Source: Thermoplasmata archaeon (lineage in GTDB: Archaea > Thermoplasmatota > Thermoplasmata > Lutacidiplasmatales > UBA184). Taken from it: a DNA stretch of 11,525 bases. Shown piece after piece: positions 5,942-11,525 of the stretch. Made by a program: the position numbers and the translations under genes. Numbering within the stretch: the first letter of the stretch is position 1; every line of letters begins with the position of its first letter. The stretch lies in the NCBI GenBank assembly GCA_030043855.1, contig JASHWW010000085.1, forward strand, positions 1 through 11,525, given 5' to 3'. Under the pieces are notes generated by a model. The model was not told the origin of the DNA and did not search any database. It saw nothing but the letters and a program-made list of their open reading frames with translations.

Positions 5942-7417
5942 ATGGCGCGTACGACCGTCCGCATCCCGACCCCGCTGCGTCCGCTCGCCGGCGGTCAGCG
6001 CGAGGCCTCGGTGGAGGCGCCCACCGTCGGCGACGCGGTGCGGTCGCTGGCCGAGCAGTTTCCGCAGCTGCGCCGCCACCTGTTCGGGCCGGACGGCACG
6101 CTCCGCAGTTTCGTGACCGTCTACCTGAACGACCAGGACGTCCGGTACCTCGGGCAGAACGCCACTCCGGTGCGCGACGGGGACGTGATCTCGATCGTGC
6201 CGGCGATCGCCGGAGGGTCGTCCGAAGCGCCGCCGCCGCGCCCGGTTCCGATCTCGCTCTCGGCCGAGTCGATCGCGGAGAAGCTGACCCCCGAGGAGCT
6301 CCGACGGTACAGTCGCCACCTGCTCCTGCCCGAGGTCGGGATGGCGGGACAGAAGCGGCTCCGCAACGCCAAGGTGCTGCTGGTCGGCGCGGGCGGGCTC
6401 GGAGCTCCGACGGCCCTGTACCTCGCTGCGGCCGGCGTCGGGGAGATCGGCCTCGTCGATTTCGACACGGTCGATGCCTCGAACCTGCAACGGCAGGTCC
6501 TCTACTCCACGACCGACGTCGGACGCCCGAAGCTCGCGGCCGCCCGGGACCGACTCGAGGGTCTGAATCCCGGGGTACGCGTCGTTCCGTACGAGCAGCG
6601 CCTCTCCGCGGCGAACGCGATGGAGGTGCTGCGTCCCTACGACGTCGTGGTCGACGGCACCGACAACTTCCCGACGCGCTACCTCGTCAACGACGCCTGC
6701 GTGCTGTTGGGAAAGCCCAACGTGTACGGCTCGATCTACCGCTTCGAGGGACAGGCGAGCGTCTTCGACGCGCGTCGGGGCCCCTGCTACCGATGCCTGT
6801 ACCCGGAGCCGCCCCCTCCGGACCTCGTACCCTCGTGCGCCGAGGCGGGCGTTCTCGGGGTCCTCCCCGGGCTGATCGGAGTGCTCCAGGCGACGGAGAC
6901 GGTGAAGCTGATCCTCGGCGTCGGCGAGCCGCTGGTCGGCCGGCTCCTCCTGTACGACGCCCTCGCGATGACGTTCCGCGAGCTCGCGCTGAAGAAGAAC
7001 CCGAACTGCGTTCTCTGCTCCCCGCACGCGACGCAGACGGGGCTGATCGACTACGCCGCGTTCTGCGGCATCCCCGGTGCGGAGGCGGCCGCCGCCGGTC
7101 CTCCCGAAATCTCCCCGGAGGAGCTGCGGGACGCGCTCGCCGGACCGGACCCTCCGCTCGTCGTCGATGTGCGCGAACCCGAGGAGTGGGAGATCGGGCA
7201 TCTGGCGGTCGCCCATCTCATCCCGCAGGAGGAGCTGCCGGATCGCGTCGACGAATTGACGCGGGCCCCGGCGGTCGTCCTCTACTGCCGCAGCGGCGCC
7301 CGTTCGGGGCGGGCGACGCGGTTGCTGCTCGATCTCGGATTCCAGAACGTGCGGAGCTTGCGCGGAGGGATCAACGCGTGGGCGGATCGCATCGACCCGT
7401 CGATCCCGAAGTACTAG
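5942..7417 (+). CDS. CysO-like ubiquitin fold - E1-like adenylyltransferase - rhodanese fusion
   Basis: Three sulfur-transfer modules lie in one 491-residue chain. Residues 1-92 are a ubiquitin-fold carrier resembling CysO/MoaD (VRIPTPLRPLAGGQ at the start, LNDQDVRYL at 62-70, VPAIAGG ending at Gly92). A Pro-rich linker follows (93-112). Residues 113-376 are a MoeB/ThiF/Uba4-type E1: GAGGLG (149-154) for ATP, NLQRQ (181-185), zinc CxxC pairs at 282/285 and 356/359, and the probable catalytic Cys299 in PSCAEAG. Residues 387-491 are a rhodanese with Cys449 in the loop CRSGARS. The E1-rhodanese part matches MoeZ/MOCS3, which adenylates a carrier's C-terminal glycine and adds sulfur to make a thiocarboxylate. 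Here that glycine is internal, so activation would need cleavage, for example by the JAMM enzyme encoded 25 bp upstream, or a separate free carrier. The ATG at 5942 follows GAGGGGG by 12 bases. Likely roles are cysteine synthesis, with Moco or tRNA thiolation as alternatives. Confidence 0.92.
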   Translation: MARTTVRIPTPLRPLAGGQREASVEAPTVGDAVRSLAEQFPQLRRHLFGPDGTLRSFVTVYLNDQDVRYLGQNATPVRDGDVISIVPAIAGGSSEAPPPRPVPISLSAESIAEKLTPEELRRYSRHLLLPEVGMAGQKRLRNAKVLLVGAGGLGAPTALYLAAAGVGEIGLVDFDTVDASNLQRQVLYSTTDVGRPKLAAARDRLEGLNPGVRVVPYEQRLSAANAMEVLRPYDVVVDGTDNFPTRYLVNDACVLLGKPNVYGSIYRFEGQASVFDARRGPCYRCLYPEPPPPDLVPSCAEAGVLGVLPGLIGVLQATETVKLILGVGEPLVGRLLLYDALAMTFRELALKKNPNCVLCSPHATQTGLIDYAAFCGIPGAEAAAAGPPEISPEELRDALAGPDPPLVVDVREPEEWEIGHLAVAHLIPQEELPDRVDELTRAPAVVLYCRSGARSGRATRLLLDLGFQNVRSLRGGINAWADRIDPSIPKY

Positions 7418-7452
7418 GTCGGTCGGCCCGATCGGACGCAACGACATATTCA

Positions 7453-7477
7453 CGACGCGGCGTGCCACGTCGCGTCG
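7453..7477. terminator. Near-perfect 25-nt palindrome after the sulfur operon
   Basis: The outer arms CGACGCG (7453-7459) and CGCGTCG (7471-7477) and the inner arms CGTG (7461-7464) and CACG (7466-7469) pair perfectly, with only a G/T at 7460/7470, which could form a G-U pair in RNA. It begins 36 bp after the stop of the fusion gene. It could be a very stable hairpin ending or protecting the operon mRNA, or a binding site for a dimeric protein upstream of the next gene. There is no clear T-run after it. Confidence 0.45.
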
Positions 7478-7513
7478 GGACGGCCGCCGCGGGAGATACT
7501 CGCCGTCCTCCAG

Positions 7514-7537
7514 GGTTATACGTCTAAGTAGGTAGAC
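7514..7537 (+). promoter_or_regulatory. AT-richer patch with small dyad, possible promoter of the secreted-protein gene
   Basis: GGTTATACG (7514-7522) is the only TATA-like patch between the palindrome and the ATG at 7614. It is followed by the 5-bp dyad GTCTA/TAGAC (7522-7526 and 7533-7537). A start about 26 bp downstream would give a leader of about 70 nt, longer than for the other genes here, so this call is weak. Confidence 0.25.
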
Positions 7538-7613
7538 ATCGTTCCCGGCCTCCTCCCGGCGCCGCCTCGATGGGTCGTCGCCGAGAGAAGAAAACCGGGG
7601 GCGAGATTTCGGA

Positions 7614-8387
7614 ATGAGCGACGGGGGAACGGACGGGGTGGGGAGTCGGTCGGGCGGACGCGGCAGAGCGCTGCGGTGGGCGTCGATGGTGGGGGCCGTC
7701 GCGGTCGCGTTGGTGTTCGTCGGAAGTTCGGCGGCGGCGCCCCTGTCGACGACGAGGGCCTCCCCGCCGACCCGGGCGCCCTTTTCCGGGACCGAGTTCG
7801 GGATCTTTGCGGGGGAGTCGAGCGGCTGCGGGGTCGCGTCGACCTTTCCGGTCCTCCCGTTCTTCAACCTGACCACCGGGGTGGCCAACGGGTCCGTCAA
7901 AGCGACGGCACGCTCGTGCGGTTCGACGAATAGCACCGTATTCTCCTTCGAGATCGACGAGTTCGAAAGCGCCGCCTTCCGCGTGCCATCGACGGGCACG
8001 TATCAGCTGAAGGCGAGTTGGGTCCTGAGCTTCGCGACGACCCTCAAAGCCACCTCCGGTGCCGTGTCCGAGTACGCCGCGGCCGAGTTCATTGTGACGG
8101 CGACGGTCGAAGTCCTCAACGTGTCGAGCGGGGCCTACACCTATGGGACGGATTCGAGCGAGACTCACTCCATCACCACTGGCACGTACACCCACACGTA
8201 CGCGAAGCTGCACACGTCGGCGTTTCTGAACCTGACGTTGGACAAGGCAGACCAGTACAACGTCCTCACCTTCGTGGAGATCACTGCCCTCGCGGACACG
8301 ACGCCGGGCACCAGCAGCGCCTCGGCTTTGGTGAACATGGGTTCGTCCGGAAAGGACGCGATCCTGACGTCCATCTCCGGCGCGTAG
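7614..8387 (+). CDS. Secreted or membrane-anchored beta-rich protein of unknown function
   Basis: No family is recognised. The 257-residue protein starts with a Gly/Arg/Ser-rich charged stretch (1-21) and then a hydrophobic segment (about 24-42, SMVGAVAVALVFVGSSAAA) that fits a signal peptide cut after the Ala run, or an N-terminal anchor. The remainder (about 45-257) is rich in Thr, Ser, Val and aromatic residues in alternating patterns, suggesting an all-beta surface domain. There are exactly two cysteines after the signal, Cys72 and Cys102, able to form a disulfide. Five N-glycosylation sequons (Asn85, 92, 106, 169, 206) are typical of archaeal exported proteins. A Thr/Tyr/His-rich strand (about 185-200, THTYAKLH) stands out. 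The ATG at 7614 is preceded by a purine-rich stretch. It is separated from the sulfur operon by 196 bp and a palindrome and converges with the next gene, so it is probably a single-gene unit. Confidence 0.75.
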   Translation: MSDGGTDGVGSRSGGRGRALRWASMVGAVAVALVFVGSSAAAPLSTTRASPPTRAPFSGTEFGIFAGESSGCGVASTFPVLPFFNLTTGVANGSVKATARSCGSTNSTVFSFEIDEFESAAFRVPSTGTYQLKASWVLSFATTLKATSGAVSEYAAAEFIVTATVEVLNVSSGAYTYGTDSSETHSITTGTYTHTYAKLHTSAFLNLTLDKADQYNVLTFVEITALADTTPGTSSASALVNMGSSGKDAILTSISGA

Positions 8388-8450
8388 GCGCTTCGACAGC
8401 GCGGGGCAGCGGGAGCGCCTCGCCGCGTGCCACCGGGCCCATCCGGCCGG

Positions 8451-8472
8451 GGCCGAGCTTCGAACCTCGGCC
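8451..8472. terminator. Hairpin between convergent genes
   Basis: GGCCGAG (8451-8457) and CTCGGCC (8466-8472) form a perfect 7-bp stem with an 8-nt loop that holds TTCGAA. It lies in the 205-bp gap between two genes that point at each other, where a shared transcription end is expected. The rest of the gap shows no gene and no other clear signal. Confidence 0.35.
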
Positions 8473-8592
8473 GGGACGCGGGAGCGTCGGGCCGTCGTCT
8501 TCGACGCGACCGCGTCGCGACCCCGGGGATTCCCGCTCCGATGCGCTCCAGGGCGTCGGACCGGACGGTCCGCGCGACACGTGGCCGATCGC

Positions 8593-9177
8593 TCAGTACG
8601 ACGGGGTGGGGCTCCGCGGCGCGCCGGCGTCGATCTCCAGGTTCGGCGTCCACGACCGGGCCCGCCGGGAAAGCTCCCGTGCGAAACCTGCCGGGTCCGA
8701 GGGGGAAATGAACAACGGCTCCGGACCTCCCGTGATCAGGATACCGTACGCCGGGTCGGTGTAGACCGAGTCGAACGTCCCGATCGAGGCGGACCACATG
8801 CGACCCCGCCATCCCCAGGACCCGAAGAAACCGGTCGGGCTGAGGTCCCGTAAGCTGATGAACTCGATGCGACGGACGTCCTTGAGCCGGACCCGCCGAC
8901 CGCCCAGGATCCGCCACGCCCGCAACTCCGCGTCGTCGAGCCGGTAGCTCGTGGAGAGGTACCGGATCAGGAAGAAGAGGATCAGGGCCGCCAGCACCCA
9001 CGGGGCCCACACGGAACTCACGACCGGGCTGTGCGTCACGACCAGGACCGCGAGGAGCAACATCACCACGTACGTCCCCACGACGAGATACGATACCTTC
9101 CCGTGGTCGCGGTACCGTCCCTCGGCATCGAGGCGCACCCGAGCCGCTTCGCCCCCGATGGGGACGGCCGTCGCCAT
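8593..9177 (-). CDS. Two-helix membrane protein with a PH-like domain
   Basis: This 194-residue protein has two membrane helices close together, about 28-48 (VSYLVVGTYVVMLLLAVLVV) and 55-73 (VWAPWVLAALILFFLIRYL). They are followed by a cytoplasmic-looking domain (about 76-172) in the pattern of prokaryotic PH-like domains (bPH type). YRLDDAELRAWRILGG starts it, then come VRLKDVRRIEF, a Gly/Trp-rich turn (FFGSWGWRG), YGILITGGPEPLFISPSDP, and a closing helix FARELSRRA. Proteins of this build occur widely in bacteria and archaea and their function is mostly unknown. The tail 173-194 is Pro/Ser-rich. The ATG at 9177 is preceded by AGGGAACGGGC. The gene converges with 7614-8387 and is divergent from the thermopsin-like gene. 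Its promoter is unclear: an ATTTTGG stretch at 9206-9200 on the minus strand would suit a leaderless transcript. Confidence 0.75.
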   Translation of the reverse strand: MATAVPIGGEAARVRLDAEGRYRDHGKVSYLVVGTYVVMLLLAVLVVTHSPVVSSVWAPWVLAALILFFLIRYLSTSYRLDDAELRAWRILGGRRVRLKDVRRIEFISLRDLSPTGFFGSWGWRGRMWSASIGTFDSVYTDPAYGILITGGPEPLFISPSDPAGFARELSRRARSWTPNLEIDAGAPRSPTPSY

Positions 9178-9350
9178 GCCCGTTCCCTACGCGGCACTCC
9201 CAAAATGGGTTGTGGGCTCGAACCCTGGCTCGGTCCGCTCGATGGCCGGCCGGCCGGAGGGACGTCGGACCCGACCGGACACACGGTTCCGGACCGTCCG
9301 GCCCTCGGAACGGCCACGCATGGGTGCGGATGGACGCGGAACTCTAGCGG

Positions 9351-9357
9351 TATAAAT
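9351..9357 (+). promoter_or_regulatory. TATA box for the thermopsin-like gene
   Basis: TATAAAT lies in G+C-rich surroundings, centred 37 bp upstream of the ATG at 9391. With the usual 26-bp distance, transcription would start near 9380 and give a leader of about 11 nt that contains a GGTGGG stretch as Shine-Dalgarno sequence. It is the clearest TATA box in the window. Confidence 0.65.
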
Positions 9358-9390
9358 CGGTCCGAGAACTCCCGCGGGTGGGATGGGCCC

Positions 9391-11525
9391 ATGGCGTATA
9401 ACCTGAAACTGGTCGGTCTGGCCGCCGTCGCGTTCGTAGCCGTCCTGATGCTCCCGGCGGGCGCCGTGGCGTCGGTGACGTCGCCGTCGGCCGGGACCGT
9501 GGGAACCCTCGCCCCGGCGAGCGTGCCGCACTCGACCTCCCCCGCCGCCGCCCCGGTCGCCGCAACGTCGCTGACGGGAACCGCCGCGACCCAGAGCCGC
9601 ACGCTCTCGGAGATCCGGGCGAGCCACGTGAACGCGGACGACTTCTATCTCCCGAATTATGACGCCCGTTCCGCCTACACCGTCTCGGGCGGCTCCATCA
9701 CCCCGCTCTACGACAACTCCCCGGCCCCGATGGGTCTCGGGGACTTCGGCATCCAGAACATCAACGGCACCAACGTCGGCACGATCAGCTACACCCAGAG
9801 CGTCGAGGCGATGGTGAAGCTGAACAGCATCACTCCGATCTACGTCACCAGCTCCGCCCCCGACATCTTCACGATGCAGCTCAACACCGTGCTGACCGGG
9901 ACGACGCTGTTCGGGAACGCCTCGTACCAGTTCTGGATCCAGAACGTCCCGATCTACACGGTGAGCGACCACACGCTCTCCTTCGAGGACAACATCTGGA
10001 ACTTCTCCAGCCCCGCGACCGCGATCAGCGCGAACGCGATCTACAGCCACGGGCCGTACGGGTTCGTCATCCCCGGTCTCGCGTACATCTCCGGCGGACC
10101 GAGCTTCCAGGTCCCCGAGCCGTTCTCCGTCTTCGTCTACAACAACGCGACGGTCGTGAACGACCGGCCGACCGTCTTCTTCAACTACACCGTCGTGCCG
10201 TCGACGGGCCCCGCGTTCTCGGGCTCGTACGACCAGGTCGAGTTCAACTCCGCCCTCGGGACCCCGACGGGACCCGCGGCGACGCCGACGTTCCAGATCA
10301 ACGGGGTCGCGCCGGGCCCGACCAACTTCCTGCTCAACGACGCCGAGATAATGCTCGGGGGACCGGGCGGCGGCTCGACGACGACCATCTTCCACATCTC
10401 GGGCGCGATGGGCCTCTGGGTCCTCCCGAACGGGACCTCGACCTACCAGGTCCCCGCGGGCGCGTTCGACTTCGGCACCGACACCGGCGAGACGAGCGAG
10501 GGGATCGCCGAGTACGCGACCACCGGCTCGCACCCGGTCGCCGAACTGACCAGCGGTCCTTCGATCCTCTATCCGCTCTGGGGCGTCGTGGGCGCGCACC
10601 AGGGGGCCGAGACCGTGACGATCAACCTCGCCCCGACAAACGCGTTCGTCTTCGCGAACGTCGGGTCGTCGTTCAGCGCGGTCTTCGCCGGGTGGGCCCC
10701 GACGACGGTGACGAGCCCGGTGACCTACTGGCTCGCCCCCGGCACGTACACGTTCAAGTTCCTGCTCAGCGACTACACGCCGGCGCTGCGGACGGTCACC
10801 GGGTCGACGACCCTGAACGTGCATCTGAAATCGAACCCGAGCCTCGGCGTGTACACGCCGCTCTGGGCGATGGCGAACAGCCAGCTGGCGGCGATCAGCG
10901 CGCCGGGGGGGGCGGGGACCTGGTCGAATCCGTACGTCCTCGACAACTTCCCCGGGACGATCGCGCCGGTGTTCGGGCAGGTGAACGATTACCTGTTCCC
11001 GGTCTTCCCCGGGGTCTACCTGATCGACACCTCGGCATACGTCTCGGCGACCGGCCTGCCCGGCTTCGCGATCACGTACGTCCAAGCGATGTCCGGGGAT
11101 CGCGTGGCCGAGTTCGGTGCGCCGGGCTCAAACCAGCTGAACATCGAGCTGTACAACGCGAGCCACGTCTCGATCGTCAACAACCCCGACCTCTCCGGCT
11201 GGTTCTACAATGCCGGGTCGTTCGGTGACCCGGCGGCGGTCTACCTCTGGAACTCGAGCTGGGACCTGATCGGCGGCAACACGTTCTACGTGGAGTCGAA
11301 CGGGATCACGACCTCGGGCGGCGGCCACAACACGATCTGGGGGAACGTCTTCGTGCCGACGACGGTCCCCGCCGCGAACCCATCGGCGGTCGACGACGCC
11401 GGCAACACGGTCGCGCTCAACGAGTTCGAGTCGAACGACCTGGTCTACAACAACGCGTTCCTGACCCCGCAGACCGCTTCGACGCCGCCGGAGAACTTCT
11501 ACACCGGCGCACCGGAGTTCTACGC
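9391..11525 (+). CDS. Thermopsin-family (A5) secreted protein with beta-helix-like C-terminal part (partial)
   Basis: The frame from ATG 9391 is open to the window end (711 complete codons, no stop), so the C-terminus is missing. Residues 5-27 form a signal peptide (LKLVGLAAVAFVAVLMLPAG), followed by an Ala/Pro/Ser/Thr-rich stretch (28-75) that may be a propeptide. The thermopsin domain follows, with the family signature PAPMGLGDFGI at 111-121, rich in Asn, Tyr and Gly and carrying many N-glycosylation sequons. Around 411-480 lies a beta-sandwich-like part, then LGVYTPLWAMANSQLAAIS (from about 489), typical of long thermopsin-like proteins of Thermoplasmata. From about 590 short Asn/Gly turns repeat (GGNTFYVES, HNTIWGNVF, LNEFESNDLVYNNAF) as in right-handed beta-helices. 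Thermopsins are acid proteases of acidophilic archaea with unusual, poorly defined catalytic residues, so protease activity here is inferred. A surface adhesin-like role is possible. Confidence 0.88.
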   Translation, partial: MAYNLKLVGLAAVAFVAVLMLPAGAVASVTSPSAGTVGTLAPASVPHSTSPAAAPVAATSLTGTAATQSRTLSEIRASHVNADDFYLPNYDARSAYTVSGGSITPLYDNSPAPMGLGDFGIQNINGTNVGTISYTQSVEAMVKLNSITPIYVTSSAPDIFTMQLNTVLTGTTLFGNASYQFWIQNVPIYTVSDHTLSFEDNIWNFSSPATAISANAIYSHGPYGFVIPGLAYISGGPSFQVPEPFSVFVYNNATVVNDRPTVFFNYTVVPSTGPAFSGSYDQVEFNSALGTPTGPAATPTFQINGVAPGPTNFLLNDAEIMLGGPGGGSTTTIFHISGAMGLWVLPNGTSTYQVPAGAFDFGTDTGETSEGIAEYATTGSHPVAELTSGPSILYPLWGVVGAHQGAETVTINLAPTNAFVFANVGSSFSAVFAGWAPTTVTSPVTYWLAPGTYTFKFLLSDYTPALRTVTGSTTLNVHLKSNPSLGVYTPLWAMANSQLAAISAPGGAGTWSNPYVLDNFPGTIAPVFGQVNDYLFPVFPGVYLIDTSAYVSATGLPGFAITYVQAMSGDRVAEFGAPGSNQLNIELYNASHVSIVNNPDLSGWFYNAGSFGDPAAVYLWNSSWDLIGGNTFYVESNGITTSGGGHNTIWGNVFVPTTVPAANPSAVDDAGNTVALNEFESNDLVYNNAFLTPQTASTPPENFYTGAPEFY

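Noticed and set aside
5942..7417. Reading the fusion as an ordinary MoeB or ThiF
   Set aside because: The N-terminal 92 residues form a complete carrier with its own Gly-Gly end and the C-terminal 105 residues a complete rhodanese, so a plain MoeB/ThiF label would hide the architecture.
5789..7999. 736-codon minus-strand open frame
   Set aside because: It runs antisense across the JAMM gene end, the E1 fusion, the intergenic palindrome and the start of the next gene. It has no domain and a low-complexity Arg-rich composition typical of high-G+C shadows.
8388..8592. Small open frames in the convergent gap, such as minus 8281-8580
   Set aside because: They are Arg/Gly/Pro/Ser low-complexity frames overlapping real genes, with no ribosome site or family-like sequence.
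9196..9230. tRNA-like T-arm pattern (GGGCTCGAACCC) near a small CCCA/TGGG hairpin
   Set aside because: Only three stem pairs form around the loop, and no acceptor, D or anticodon arms can be placed on either strand.
9187..11085. 632-codon minus-strand open frame
   Set aside because: It is antisense to the thermopsin-like gene, is made mainly of Arg/Asp/Val/Gly shadows of C-ending codons and has no recognisable domain. The plus frame has a signal peptide, a family signature and a TATA box.
1..11525. CRISPR arrays, insertion sequences, att sites or defence systems
   Set aside because: No direct-repeat arrays, transposase or integrase motifs, or terminal inverted repeats were seen. The novelty in this window lies in the sulfur/ubiquitin-like operon rather than in mobile DNA.

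Overview
The window looks like a piece of a high-G+C archaeal genome, most likely a member of Thermoplasmatota. Four things point that way. A thermopsin-family (A5) secreted protein sits at the right end. The SUF set is of the SufB/SufC/SufS type. There are clear archaeal TATA-like boxes (TTTAAATA, CTTAAATAA, TATAAAT) about 34-37 bp upstream of three start codons, implying very short leaders. The proteins are acidic and Ala/Arg/Pro-rich, as expected at high G+C. No marker gene such as rRNA is present, so the lineage is an inference.

Left part (1-3764): a possible C-terminal tail of a plus-strand gene ends at a hairpin. Then, all on the minus strand and read right to left, come sufC, sufS and sufB, the Fe-S cluster assembly set. 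sufB appears to have its own promoter, with palindromes just upstream. No sufD or sufU is in the window.

Centre (3765-7417): a roughly 96-bp divergent intergenic region carries promoters facing both ways. It separates sufC from a plus-strand gene for a SufR-like winged-helix regulator with cysteines placed to bind an Fe-S cluster. The regulator opens a tight operon: regulator, PLP-dependent cysteine synthase (28-nt overlap, GTG start), JAMM/Mec+-type metalloprotease (4-nt GTGA overlap), and a three-domain fusion of a CysO/MoaD-like ubiquitin fold, a MoeB/ThiF E1-like adenylyltransferase and a rhodanese. These are the parts of the CysO-CysM-Mec+ route of cysteine synthesis known from mycobacteria. 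Here the sulfur-carrier protein is fused in front of its own activating enzyme and sulfurtransferase, so its Gly-Gly end is buried inside the chain. This is the most interesting part of the window. The fusion needs either proteolytic release (the adjacent JAMM protease is the natural candidate) or an unusual in-cis chemistry. The divergent layout suggests that Fe-S assembly and sulfur/cysteine supply share Fe-S-sensing control.

Right part (7418-11525): accessory and cell-surface genes. After a strong near-perfect palindrome comes a secreted or membrane-anchored beta-rich protein of unknown function (plus). It is convergent with a two-helix membrane protein with a PH-like domain (minus), and a hairpin lies between them. 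Divergent from that is a large secreted thermopsin-family protein with a C-terminal beta-helix-like region, cut by the window end. The long antisense open frames are high-G+C shadows and were left out.
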